From Lepeophtheirus salmonis (Eukaryota; Arthropoda; Copepoda; Siphonostomatoida; Caligidae): a stretch of 64,000 nucleotides of DNA. The notes under the pieces are model-generated. The model saw only the letters and a program-made list of their open reading frames with translations. It was not told where the DNA came from and searched no databases. A program made the translations under genes and the position numbers. Every line of letters starts with the position of its first letter. Positions within the stretch are counted from its first letter, which is position 1. The stretch covers positions 72,141,702 through 72,205,701 of the forward strand of contig NC_052135.2 of assembly GCF_016086655.4 (NCBI RefSeq), in the 5' to 3' direction. Below are positions 24,107-35,942 of this stretch, piece after piece.

Positions 24107-24678
24107 ATCAGATATTACTTTACTGCATTGTCAAAATGGTACTAAAATGATACATCCTTGCATATGTGTCAGCATAAAATTAACAAATAGATATCTTACC
24201 ATAGGAAAATGAGTCCTTATTTTTTATTTTTGTAGGTATTAAGTAGTAGTTAAAATAATTTGCAGTGGATCCACAAAACATTTTGCAAGCCATTGCTTAG
24301 CTTGAACAGTATTTTTTCCCATCAAAGAACAATATAAATTCAAACACAAAATTGAATTTGAAATTTTAGAAAGTAGTGTCATACTTAGGTTAATATCTTT
24401 TAAACTAATGAAAAGATTCCTGTGAATTTTTATAGCTGTCTCTAGAAGTCTGGTACGCAATGAAAATTATGTTAATTTAACAAAAATGGAACCATCTATG
24501 ATAGTTATGTCATAAATTTTTAGATATTAAAATTTTTCCAAAAATCCCGGTCCGACTTGTTTAGAAAATTGTATTAGCAATTTACAAAAAAAATGTGTTC
24601 CTATGAATTTATATTTTTTACTTCTCAAGTCTCAAATATGAATAGACAAGGAGTACAGGAAAATAAAATATCGGAAAT
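24107..24678. other. A+T-rich DNA, nothing identified
   Basis: The minus-strand frame at 24239-24460 has no recognised motif. A CCGGTCCGA block at 24548-24556 might be the 3' terminus of the neighbouring mariner relic, since its near-match (CCGGTCCAA, minus strand) lies near 25595, but this is weak. Confidence 0.4.
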
Positions 24679-25498
24679 TTAAATGTCAATGTATGCGCCT
24701 TCACTAGCCACACATTGTTCCCATCTTTCTTTTAAAAAATGGATTGTATTTGGCTGCAAACCAGCCATCGATCCATTTTTTGGCTTCAGCGTGAGAATCG
24801 AGGCGTAAATCATTGACTGCTCGGTCTGTCGATGCAAACAAGTGATAGTCGGAAGGCACCAGGTCTGGTGAGTAAGCCACATGAAAAAAGTTCCCAATTG
24901 TACAATTCAACAATCTGGTGGGTAATTAGAGAGCGATGCTGTGGTTCATTGTTATCAAGGAAAATTACCATATGTTGCCTGGAGTCATATTTGGGTTTTT
25001 TTGACATATAGCATGGGTCCAACGGTCCGACAGTCAACTCCCAATTGTTTTGCAAGCTGTTCTTGTGTTTGACCATCATCTTCATCAAGAAATACTTGCA
25101 ATGTGGCGTCTTTAAACTTTTTTGATGGCCAGCCACGCTCTTCATTTCTTTAGTCAAAATCACCAATTTGGAATTTTTCAACCCACCAGAAACACTGTGC
25201 TCTGCTTAGAGCGGGGATCGGCAACCTATGGCAAGCGAAAGCATATTTACTGACATGCGCAAATTAGAACATATTCATGTAGTTTTTGAATGTATTTTAC
25301 TATTATTGTTGATAGTGGTACACTCATTGATTATAAATATTGAAGTTGGCCCTCCATGTCTCAAAGGTTGCCTACCCTTGCTTAGAGCATGTCCACCGTA
25401 ATTTTCCACAAGCATTTGATGGGCTTGAGAAGCGTCAATTTGTATCAGACAATCAATGTTGTCCGCACATCGTAGTTTGTAGGCACAAAATTAGACAT
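24679..25498 (-). pseudogene. mauritiana (Mos1)-like mariner transposase relic
   Basis: Minus-strand mariner transposase of the Mos1-like type. The start at 25498 reads MSNFVPTNYDVRTTLIV, followed by a frame break, ASQAHQMLVENYGGHAL, then a hAT MITE insertion (25212-25380). It resumes as SRAQCFWWVEKFQIGDFD, NEERGWPSKKFKDATLQVFL, DEDDGQTQEQLAKQLGVD. About 390 bp including the first catalytic Asp is then missing. The frame resumes at VIFLDNNEPQHRS (second Asp present), followed by YSPDLVPSDYHLFAS (third Asp present), KKWIDGWFAAKYNPFF, and after a frameshift RWEQCVASEGAYIDI with a stop at 24679. Family proteins are about 345 residues. With the deletion and insertion this copy is dead. TIRs are not convincingly paired. 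Confidence 0.8.
25212..25380 (+). mobile_element. hAT-type MITE, copy B, inserted in mariner relic
   Basis: About 169 bp, homologous to copy A at 5798-5983 over most of its length (shared ATCGGCAACCTATGGCA start, ACTCATTGATTA, AAAGGTTGCCTACCC end). It is flanked by the direct repeat GCTTAGAGC at 25204-25212 and 25380-25388, which is an 8-bp hAT target duplication plus one ambiguous base. The target is coding sequence of the mariner relic: removing the element restores the expected GHAL-SRAQC junction. Terminal bases have decayed (CGGGGAT instead of CAGGGG). No coding capacity. Confidence 0.88.
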
Positions 25499-25619
25499 TT
25501 TAGCGTGCGAAAAAACTTTATTGTTGAATGTAACTATACATATAATGAATTAAATATTGTAAACACATGTAGAAATAAGCATTTAAATTTTTGGACCGGT
25601 TTGTAATGGTTAACTGGCG

Positions 25620-27021
25620 GCATGTCGGGACCAATAGCCGAAAGTCTCAATTCATGGGTGCATACCTAGGAGATAAGACAAGTGTAGACCTGAATAATAA
25701 GAAATGTAGTCAAAATTAACAATGATTTAGTATCTTTTTTATATTAAACACAAATAAATTTAATTATTTTTTATGTTGATTATTTTGCACAGAAAATAAG
25801 TAATTTACATTCAAAAATATATGGAAACTGTTTAATAAATTAGCCAATAAAGGAAAATAATGACATGTATATTTTTATTATCAATGGGTGCTGATAATTA
25901 ATGCTCATTTGGATGTAAAAAAACTTTCATTGTTGTTAGGAGACTATTTTGTTATTTACCAATTTATTTCATTCTGTCCTATTATTATCTATTTTTGTAA
26001 TAGATAGGAGTAACATTATAATTTTGATCCACGTTTACTTTTTTTATGTTATTTTGTTATATGTTGTTTGTATCATCTTTTTTCAACATTTTCAATGTAA
26101 ATTTTTAATTTATCATATATTTCTAGTATCCAATTATTTGGGGAATGGTATTTTAATAATTTATCAATGTTATAATTAATTATTGAGTTATATATAATTT
26201 GATATATTTTTATCATAAATTAATTATATCTTTGAACTATTGACTAATTGAAAACAAGAGAGTAGGCAAAATTTTGAAATGTTCAATACAAATATTGCCT
26301 CGAAAAAAGTTGCTTCTTTACGAAAAAGTACATGTTTTTAATCTTTAGTTTCAATCTATAAAAAGTCATCAGAGCCATCTCCGGGTCTCACTGAAAATGT
26401 AATTGCTACAAAAGGTTACATCTGCGAAAAAATAGAACTTATATTATTAATAAAAATTAATTGACAGTAGAAATGATTTTTCATATTAGTTGATTAAATG
26501 TTTCAATTCAAATTATTTGTATATATATTCAAATTTTGTTACAATGTAATCACTCGGTATGTCATATATATAATTGTTGTGTTGTTAATTTATTTGTATT
26601 AACTATAAAATCAATACTAAATTGGTATTTTTGCCCGATTTCTTTTTTGGAAATTTTAAATTTTGGATAATCTGAAAACAGTATTTTTCTCTTTTTCATT
26701 AAATGATATATTTTTTGAAAAATATAGACCTAAGAAATTTAAAACTATTATTTAGGTGTCTTATTAAGTATAATGTCATTAAATTAAGAGTTTTCTGCGT
26801 AGAGCTTTCTTTACTCAAGTAAAAAATTTTGCGACTTGCTTGTGTTGTTTGTTTTTTTTTTGAAAAAAAAGCACTTAAAATGAGTTGTCAGAATGGTTAA
26901 GATAGAAATTTAAATATTTTTGGCGTTTTTCTTCATTTTAAAATCACCTTGACTTTACAATGTAGGATATGGTAAGGAGTGGGCCTTTGAAGATTCCAAG
27001 CTCAGTAAGATCTACCCGACA
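25620..27021. other. A+T-rich DNA, nothing identified
   Basis: The hydrophobic plus-strand frame at 25949-26179 is T-rich low-complexity sequence and not supported as a gene. A moderately G+C-rich patch begins near 26960. Confidence 0.5.
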
Positions 27022-27041
27022 AAAACTGCCTTGGCAGTTTT
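27022..27041. repeat. perfect palindrome, 9-bp arms
   Basis: AAAACTGCC, two bases (TT), GGCAGTTTT. It lies in a short G+C-richer island (26965-27060) that has no interpretable frame. It could be a dimer-binding site or chance. Confidence 0.6.
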
Positions 27042-27713
27042 GGTGGATATTTCAGGAAGGTTTCTCCTACAATTTATTTTGAACTAAGTATACCTTATTG
27101 ATAAGAATTGTCAGTGCTTTTAATCTTTTTTCTTAATATGTCATGTACATAGGCCGATTATAATTTGTTTTACCTTTCCTACGGTTTGAAATGTTGTATT
27201 GAATGTATTTGCAAGAGTTATAAGCATGAAAAAATTTAAAAAAAAAAGGAAAATGCAATGAATATATAATAATTAAACTTTGAGACATGTTAAGAAGAAA
27301 ATTAGATCGAATTTATTGGACTTCCCGTCTGTTGGGATAGCATATAGACTGTATTAGTCTTTCCTGAAGAAAAATTCTACTGTACTGAACGGTCGAACAT
27401 GGGTTAATGTAAAGCCCTGATGTTAGAAACTTTAGAGCAACAATAAAACTATATAAAATTATGAATTTATATACCAATGCAAAGCATAATTTGTAAGTAA
27501 TTTAATTTTTCTATATGATCTTAATTTTGGACCTTTCTGTTATAATGTATGAACAATAATGGTAACTAAACCTAATCGTTACTTAAGGTATATAAATAAA
27601 TTTCCACTTCCAATTATAGCTTTTATTGGTTTTTTAAGTTTTACGAATGGGCCAAAAAAATTCATTGTTCAAGAAAATTCTTCTACTTTATAAGTATTTT
27701 TATCTCCTAAAGT

Positions 27714-27985
27714 TCTTTATTTTTAGTGTACCAAAACCATATTTGAAAGTTAAAAACATAACAAAAGGTATTTTCAAAAATGATGTCTGATATGATCAAA
27801 CTTGGTCCTCTAAACCTTCTTGAGTTCAGTCAATTTTATTTGAAAAAAACATCGCTTAAAAATAAATATTTTGTTGTGGAGTTCTAATTAAAAACATAAC
27901 AAAAGTTCTTTTTAAAAATGATGTCTAACATCTTCAAATTACGACTTGTTAACCTTCTGGAAATCAGTTAATGTTAGTAAAAAAA
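27714..27985. repeat. diverged direct repeat, period about 140 bp
   Basis: Blocks TTAAAAACATAACAAAAG, AAAAATGATGTCT, TTAACCTTCT or TAAACCTTCT, and CAGTTAAT or CAGTCAAT occur in the same order at 27752-27840 and again at 27890-27976. Two units are visible. It may be a decayed satellite or minisatellite-like duplication. Confidence 0.6.
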
Positions 27986-28739
27986 CCCTCTAAGTGGAAT
28001 TCAAAAAAATGACTTTAATATTTAGAAACTAATCTACTGTCTCTGTTCTAGAATATTCTTGTTACCTATTATTTCTCTTATTGCTAGTTGCTATTATCCC
28101 ATAACATTTTTTAAATTGTCAGTGTGAGCGTGTCAATTTTTAGTTAATTTTTTAGTATACCCAAGGTTCATATTCAATTAAACTCTAAATTTTATATCTA
28201 TATTTTTTCTCGAGGTGTGACCGGTTATTGAAACTCATGGACTTTTATTTGAGCGGAATAGTTTCTCACGACCGCAATGTACACTCTCAATATTTTTTTT
28301 AATTTTGACAAGTAATTCTAATTTATTTTAAATATCTGATTGATTATATGTAGTAAAGTGAATTATTTAGTAAAATGCAAATGTCTGAGGATTTAAAATG
28401 AAAGCAAAAAGAACATTGAGAGGTATATAATTATATTTATTTTTCTGTAATTGCACAGACGTCCTTTTAAATTAAATCTTAAATAATTCAATTAAAAGAA
28501 TACTTTCCTCTTAGACAATTTACTGTTGAGATTCTTATAAAGGATAAGAAGAAGAAAAAAAGAGGATAATCAACTTTTAAAGAAAAATGTTTATATTTGT
28601 TTTTGTTTTTTTTTTAATTTGATTTTGCACAAAGTATCAATTGTAAAGAAGTTTCAAATTACGAAATCAAAATGGCGATGAGAAATTGCTCCAATATTGA
28701 GGGCCCGTCACTTATTGTTAAGAAAAGATTAAATCTGAA

Positions 28740-28985
28740 AAACAATTGTGGGTTCTTTCTGTCAAGGAGAGGTTGGGGATTTCATCTCGTTGTTTATTTA
28801 TGATTGTCAAACAGTTATTCCAATATTAGATTTCGTAGAAAGATTAACAAGGAGAGAATACGACCTAAACCTTGCTCTCTCCAATTGGCTTATCACTATA
28901 TTATCAATCAATATACGTGGAGTTAGGCAAGACTGATGGCCTCATATTCAAATTGAAGGATATACTTTATGATACTATGGCTAAA
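28740..28985 (+). pseudogene. LINE 3' fragment, RT-associated zinc-knuckle relic, copy 1
   Basis: One of three related copies (others at 42.5 and 55.25 kb), all on the plus strand. Here a 62-codon open stretch reads SFCQGEVGDFISLFIYDCQT, VIPILDFVERLTRREYDLN. The three copies align in one reading frame as SFC-x(2)-EVE-x(3)-HxF-x-DC, then TPVI-x(2)-VESL-x(2)-R. A Cys ahead of VET, then His and Cys, is the pattern of the zinc-binding segment after the reverse transcriptase in many LINEs. In this copy the HxF histidine is lost. The fragments lack the reverse transcriptase and are dead. Family assignment is by pattern only. Confidence 0.45.
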
Positions 28986-28989
28986 AATA

Positions 28990-29526
28990 GAGGGACAGAC
29001 TAAAGGGTAACAAATTTATCCCCCTTTAGTCCTTTATGTGAGTGATATTTATAAAAAAAATGAGTATTAAATTATAATATATTTTCATAAAAAAAAACAC
29101 ATTTGAAATCACATTTTATATGCAACTGTTAAAAATAGTATGTAATTTGTTCCTGAATTAATAATAATAATAAAATTGCTTGGACATTAACTTTGGTATA
29201 TTTTATTAGAATGAATATTCATCAAAAGTAACGTATGGCTTATTTCAATCATTGATCAATTAGTTAATTTTGGATGAACTACTCAATAATATAATTTAAC
29301 ATTAAAATATAACAATTTTCGTAAATATGTTGTAATTGTTTCGTTTTGCAACCGTCTTCAACTTCCCTTAATTTGTTGCTTTTTTTATATTTAATCAATA
29401 TCTTAAATTATATAAATTTGATGAACATATATTCTTTAAAAATTATAACTTATATGAAAAACTTATTCATGAGTAATATGTTATTCAAAATGTGTTGTAT
29501 TTATGACAGGTGTTTGGTACTTTTGA
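28990..29526. other. A+T-rich DNA, nothing identified
   Basis: No feature seen. The frame at 29346-29531 is low-complexity. Confidence 0.5.
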
Positions 29527-29999
29527 TTTAAACTGTTTCGCCTTAGATCATTTTGCTTTTAACCACTTAGCCTTAATACCATTTTGTTTCCGCGATATTT
29601 TGCATTGATAAATATAAATATATGTATGAGGTTTATAAGTTGTAATTATTTATGTTGGGTCGAAAAATATGTTTCTTTTGCATTTATTAATCAATGTATG
29701 TAAAGTTTATTGTCATACAGCGCATTAAATAGTAGTTTTCTGTTGAAATAATGGTTGAACTATGTTATGGTCTCAAACTATACTTGTTTGTTATTCCATG
29801 ATTATTTTCTAATATGAATAAGCCATCTAGTCTAATTGTAAATAATTGATAACTTATTAGTGACCTGATTATACTAATTTTGTGACATATTTTGTATCGG
29901 TTCAAATTCATTAAATAGTAAGATATCGATAGTACAGGCAAATTGTCCTAATGGCAGAATAGTTTAAGGCAAATTATCCCGAGGCGAAATAATTTAAAG
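29527..29999. mobile_element. foldback-like non-autonomous element A
   Basis: A 473-bp unit begins TTTAAACTGTTTCGCCTTAG and ends with the imperfect complement (GAGGCGAAATAATTTAAA). The inverted termini, about 70 bp each, are built from short tandem variants of a TTTTGCCTTAGxxCA-like word: CGCCTTAGATCATTTTGC, ACTTAGCCTTAATACC and so on, mirrored on the right as GGCAAATTGTCCTAATGGC and AGGCAAATTATCCCGAGGCG. Termini made of short tandem repeats are characteristic of foldback-type elements. The interior has no coding relic. Element B at 56591-57335 uses the same terminal vocabulary. The transposase family is unknown to me. Confidence 0.6.
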
Positions 30000-32900
30000 T
30001 AATAGTACAATGCACCTTGATGGAGCATGTCTAGAGTTGTAAATCTAAAGCATTTTCGGTTGTCAGAAAAGAAAATCAATTGGTATTCCTGAGAATTTTA
30101 AGGATGTTTTAGATGAAAAAAGCTTTGTTGTCATGATGTTTCATAAAACTAGTTGCAAGAAACTATGAGAAAAGTAATTAAACAGAAATCGCACATCATG
30201 TCCTGAAAGAATTATTCCGATATCGAGCTTCAAAAAAAATGAGTTCAAATAATTAGGTACTAGTGATATTTTGGTCTTATATTTTTAGACGTCTCTTAAC
30301 TTTATGAATAGAATCACCTTTTATAAACGACATTGTTATGCATCTTTAGTGAAGTCTTCACATATAAATATTTTTACTAGCATTAAGAATAATGACAAAA
30401 CACTCACGCGCCTTAAAGATTTGATTTTGAAAGTTTTATTTAACTAATTTAAATGGTAAACAAGGATATTTACTACAATATTAGCGAAAAGGATACTTTA
30501 AAAGACTAACTACAAAAAGAAAAAAGAAGTACGCTATAAAATCCTATGGATTTACAACTCCATATTTATAAGTAACAGCCACTTTTGTTGATATCCACAA
30601 AAAAAAAAAAAAAACTTACTTTTTACATCTTGAGTTTACTACTCTTTTTACGACTTTTATGAATAATTATTAGATCCTCAACAGTTCAGCATTACTCCTA
30701 ACTTTTTTAATTACATTTTTATGTCTTTTTTATTACTCTGTTTCAAATAAGACGTAATAATAACGGTGTTTGTAATTTATTTTATTATCCATTAATACCA
30801 ATTAAATAATACTAAAATTATGATAACATATTTGTAAAAAAAATGATTCTGGTTTTTCTGTCTCTTATATGAAAAGAAAAGAAAAATACGCTAATTTTGG
30901 ATTATAATTTTCCTTGATTTTATTACAGATATACCTTCTTTTACAAAGTTATATTGGAAGATTTCATGATGCAAAACATTATAAAAGTCAATTTAATGTT
31001 GAAATTTTTTTTGCAATTGCTCAAGAAACATCAAAATGATTTTTTTTTCTGGTTTTATTGCTTACGAAGTGTTGTTTTAATGGAAATTTACATGATTTTT
31101 TGTTATATAAAATGGTTTTTTAAGATTTATTTTGAAAATTTGTTCATTTATCAAGACTTACAGACAGAAAGAAGGTATTCTAAAATGTTTCCAACCTCAA
31201 TACAAGTCTAAACCTTGTAAATTTGGTTCCTTGATGATATCAATCAACATTACTTCGTATTTTTTAATTATTTCTAGTGCTAAAAGTCCTCAGGATGGAA
31301 AGTCTTAAGGAAATGACCACAACATTGATTGGATTTGTCCTAATACTGGTCTGAATCAAATACAGAAGGACTAACTAACACAATTCCTGATCGATATGAT
31401 CCTCAAAACATGAATCATCTTACTTCTAACTGTAAATACTATTATAAAATATTCATTTTTTTTATGAAATATATTTATGACAGTATAAATAACTGTTTTA
31501 TCAATTTCACTTTCATCCGATTCAATGGATATTTTCTATACAAGGAAAATGCTTGAAAAATATTGTTAATAAAAGATGTATTTAAACTATGCATACAAAT
31601 GCACATAACTCCCACGATAAAACATTATAAATTGAATTAAATAGATTCCATTTTTTTGTTCATATCATATGAAACAAGTATATATTGCTATAGTATACTA
31701 TTATTGCTGATAAATCCTCTACAAATATTTGGTTGACTTTTTAGATTGCTGTAAATTCCTTGTGGCATTTTCAATACAATGGAAATATGGCCTTCCCAAA
31801 AAACCACCTAATTCAAATTTAAGCTGTGACAAAAATATTTTCCAAAAAAACAAAAAACTTTATGTGGTTCTAAATACCCTTATCTTAAACTTTCCTGATA
31901 ATATAATGGTGAATCATTTTTTTGGAAGAATGAAAAAAACCAATTGGCAAACACAATTGTTTACTTCACCTTCACAGAAACTTACAAATCTAAGATGCAG
32001 CAAGAAGAAAAAAAGAAGTAATTAAGACATTTGATGAGTCAGAAAGAAGTTGACACAAGCCTACTCACCAAGAAAAGTCTAAATTTGAGGCCAATATTCA
32101 CTTCAAGCCTGAAACGCTCAACTAATTTTAAATCTTGAGGGTAGCTTACTGATTTTGTACATAAAAAAACATATTCCGATCTTATTTACCTAGCAATAAA
32201 TTTTTAATAAAAGATAATCAATATGAAGTTGGAGAAATGCAATCAAATATTTAACGAACTAAAATTACAACAGTCATAAAGAATAAAATGAAGCCCTAGA
32301 TGATGTTTGGATATTATAGCTTTTGACAAGGTTCAGCTCAAAAGCAAAAAAAAAAAAAAACCTGATTTTTGATTCCCTTTTTACTTGAACCCATGGGATT
32401 AATAAGTCTATACTAAATTTGAAAATCAAGTTCTGTTTTGATATAGTCTGGAGCTTGTAGTTGAAACGGTGTGTGTTCATATTGAATAAACATTAAATCA
32501 TATATATATCTATATTTAACTTCCAATTATCGACAGTCATAATCTTTATCATCCTTGTGCTTAATGATCACGTTAAATAATTTTTTATTTTAGTGTAAAA
32601 TATGACGAAAACCTTGTACATTTAAAAAAACTTCTTATATAAATGAGGCATTTGAAAGATAACTTTTCAAAGTTGAAATACAAAGAAAAAAAAATAGATT
32701 CCCACTCATTATTTATTTATTTTTAATTTAAACATAATTTTGTTCTTCACTCATCCATAGATCAAGTTAATTTATAAAGTATAGTAACCTTATTCAGTAG
32801 TCATTTAAAAGAATATAACTTTTTTTCATTATAAAAGCATCATACACTCACTCAACAGATATTAAAAATATATATTTTTATCAATAAGCATATAATAGAT

Positions 32901-33879
32901 ATTTTCAATCAGGTACTCCACTTAAATTTAAGATATATGTTTTTTATTGAATATTGAATTAAAAATATTTCACTACAGTATTTTTTCAGGTTTACCAGTA
33001 TATATATTAATGAATTATATTGAATTTTTGTAATATTAAGTATGTATAAAACATATTGACAGATAAAAAATCATTACAACAATAAATTGCGATTGAGTCA
33101 TTTTGCATCAAATTGCCAAAAAAAGTCCATTTTTCAACATATATTCCCTTTTTTTTAATTTAGCAAAAATACAAATAATATAAAAAAAATTGTTTATAAA
33201 AAGTTTTTTGTTAAATAGTACCAATACTTCTAGTAATATTTCGCCAAACATTTATCATACATTATTATTAATGGATTTTTTTTACAATAAATGACGTTCA
33301 GATTCGAAAATTTTCATTATTTTATCCACATTTTCTACAATTGGCCTTCCAGAGTGTGGTGCATAATCGATTCAAAATTAAAATAATAGAATCGATTATA
33401 TCAAAATTGCACATAATTGACTGATGAAGTATCTGGACCATATATATTATTCAGATTTTCAGTCGTCTGGCTGTATTTAATGGCTAAGATATTAATGTTA
33501 GCAAGATGGCCGAAAAAGAGATTTTAAAATAAGAAAAAATTGATAAACATAGTAATGGCTAAAAATTATTTTAAATTTTGTATCTATCGTTATGAAAAAA
33601 GAGGCAAACTTTTTATAACACTCTTTTTAATTCCCTTGAGGGAATTGGGATATATATAAAAATGCTTCTTATTTCTTTAAATATATATTTTATTTCAAAA
33701 TGATTATCAGTTTGCGCCTAAATCATTCAATCACATTATATGCAACTCTTTATTTATCTTGTATAAATTGTTTTGCCTAACACTTAACAGTCAAAAATTT
33801 CACATTAGGTACATAAGTGAGTAACAAATTGTATGGTTATTTATTATCACTATATATCAATGAAAATTTGTTAGCATGA
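30000..33879. other. A+T-rich DNA, nothing firm
   Basis: No recognisable relic. The frame at 31729-32025 (+, 98 codons) is the most protein-like in this stretch, with a lysine-rich C-terminus, but it matches no family I know and has no splice or promoter context. The frame at 30954-31211 is F/L/K-rich low-complexity sequence. Confidence 0.45.
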
Positions 33880-34450
33880 TATCTAGCCAAGACTTTTTTA
33901 TGGATGTGATCCAAAGTCAGCACCTTCGAACTCAACCCATTTAAAAGAGATTATCTCTGATGATGCTGAATATTGAGAAAAGAAAGAATATACTTAAAGT
34001 CACATTTTATTTGAAATCTGTCCAGACTAATAAAAGGGAATTTAAATTATTTGTGTTGGAGAAGGGAATGATACCAAAATAGCATTAAATATTAAATTCA
34101 CATTCTATCAAGGAACTGGTGGTGCCCAATTTTTGCATTCAAAATACCTGGCTTCGCCATTAAAAAAAAACATTTAACACTTTATTTCAGAAGGAGTATT
34201 TCCAGAACATTAATCATGCAAACTCCTCCCAGATTTCCTTTGGTTGACAAATACTACATAAGTCTTCCAACATCGAAACACAATTTGACAATATCGGTTA
34301 TTTTGTTGAGCCACTTGGCCAACAAGTATTGAAATATTGACGAAAAGACTGCAAAGAAATGCCTTTACAAAAGTATTGTAAATTCAATGTTCCATTATGT
34401 ACCGAATGCTTCAAAGTTACAAGACCAACAATTTAATAAAATATGGAATA
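33880..34450 (+). pseudogene. piggyBac-like transposase relic, core and Cys-rich tail
   Basis: In broken plus-strand frames: DFFMDVIQSQHLRTQPI and KRLSLMMLN align with the piggyBac core segment that relatives write as LIxxIQxxFxxQP followed by the catalytic SIDE. In another frame SDDAE keeps an acidic pair there. Next comes YLKSVQTNKREFKLFVLEKG and ALNIKFTFYQGTGG, matching the P-x-KRGFKxWVL and FxxYxG segments. The end (about 34320-34440) gives HFVEPLGQ-like sequence, RKDCKEMPLQKYCKFNVPLC and TECFKVTRP, a remnant of the C-terminal Cys-rich domain. Much of the core is deleted. It is not obviously the same subfamily as the copies at 5.5 and 60.3 kb. No TTAA termini were located. Confidence 0.5.
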
Positions 34451-35439
34451 TGATTACAGGATAAAAGACTTTGAAGTATAAAAAAATAAAATCCTCTTTT
34501 GTAAACATTTATATCTGTCGTATTTGCCTAACATAATAAATATAGTGCTTTATCTCTAGTATATGCAGAACCTATGCAAAAATAACCCTTTTTTGAATAC
34601 TTAAATACATTTGAGGGTTAATATGTATTGTCTTTACTCTCTTAAATAAAATATTGAGTCCGAGTAAAAACGAAAGGGTTTTTCATTGCTAATAGGAAAA
34701 AAGTTAAGAGTTAAATAATGGATAATTATGTAATATTATTACCTCTTTGCTTTTTTATAATTAGCCCCTTGATATAACAATGTTCTATTTTCCAACAAAA
34801 TATTATTTAAACCTCTTTAGTTATTACATTACACGTTAAGTGTATATATTATTACATAATTGTAAAAATAATGTATAAAAAAGTGCACACATTAATTCCA
34901 TATAATCTTGTTATTTCTAGTATTATTATATTTTGATTTGCTTATGCATTAAAAAAGTCATTAAATTGGATGAAAAATGCATGTTTCTGGTTGCAAAACC
35001 TCGAAAAATATAAAAAAATGTTTATATTGAAACTTATTCCAATTACTCAAATAATCAATTAGGTTATATTTCGTTTCGAAACATTTATAAACAGCTTGAC
35101 TTTACTTCTTTATATAATATTCCATAAGAAAATTAAAAGTTAAATGGAAAAACTCAATTTTTGAAGTTGTAATGTTAGGTTTATTTTTAAGTTTTAGTGA
35201 AGATGAGTCTTCAAGCCTCAATTTCCTTAGTGTTGTGTGATGGGGGGGATAATGTGTGGTGTTATTTATTTTAGCTTATATTGAACGAGATAACAGAGCC
35301 TTTATTGTGTAATTGTAAGCAACTTAATTAATATTTATAGGTGTATATAATTTTGTAAAATTTCATTGTTTTATTGTTTATAGAATATTATCATTTTCAA
35401 TATAAGAGGGTTTTTATCCATGATTATTTTAATTAGAGA
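34451..35439. other. A+T-rich DNA, nothing identified
   Basis: Only homopolymer runs and a G7 stretch at 35243-35249 stand out. Confidence 0.5.
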
Positions 35440-35755
35440 GGTGTTTCAAAATGAGTAACATGATTGATTATTACTTCCAAGGATGGCAAAAAGTCATCAA
35501 ACACGATTCCGAAAAAGTGGCCTGAGTACTCTTCAGAACACATAGTTTGTCTCACCCACAAGTTATGCCATATAAAGTCAAGTAAGGCTCATCAAGTGGA
35601 AGAACTGCTCAAAGGTTTCTGCCTGTGAGAGACCCAGGATCGATTTTGAGACAACTAAAGAGGGATGAAGAAACTTCAAAGTACGATGGGAATAGTTCAA
35701 GCGGGTTGCTTGTTTGGAAATATAGCAGGAAGCGGCATCAGTGTCAATAGTTACC
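35440..35755. other. unclassified G+C-richer island, possible element relic
   Basis: Base composition is clearly more even than in the flanks. Plus-strand frames give MSNMIDYYFQGWQKVIKHDS and GSILRQLKRDEETSKYD with interruptions, which I cannot assign to a family. It lies about 190 bp left of the Tc1-type element at 35943 but outside its TIR, so it is a separate, older insertion or a decayed exon. Confidence 0.3.
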
Positions 35756-35942
35756 TACTTTTTTAAATCTGGAATTTCTCTAATTTTATTCATTCGTTAT
35801 GCAAACAAAAACTAAGTATTGTTTCTACATCAAATTGACGGCAATTATAGCTCTTGTAATATAATACAACTTTCAGCTCAGTACAATAATGAAACGCCCT
35901 TAAATCTTCATTGCCACCATTTGAAAAAGTATTAAAACTGTA

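Noticed and set aside
24548..25600. CCGGTCC[GA]A blocks as TIRs of the Mos1-like relic
   Set aside because: The match is only 8-9 bases without TA-adjacent placement; too weak to set element boundaries.
28670..28830. AAAATGGCGATG as a YY1-type start site with an exon (MAMRNCSNIEGPSL...)
   Set aside because: The frame runs into the repeated LINE fragment and stops there. A chance ATG is simpler.
30954..31211. 85-codon plus-strand open frame
   Set aside because: Low-complexity F/L/K sequence with no supporting signals.
31729..32025. 98-codon plus-strand open frame with lysine-rich end
   Set aside because: I looked for piggyBac, hAT and Tc1 motifs and found none that held over more than a few residues.
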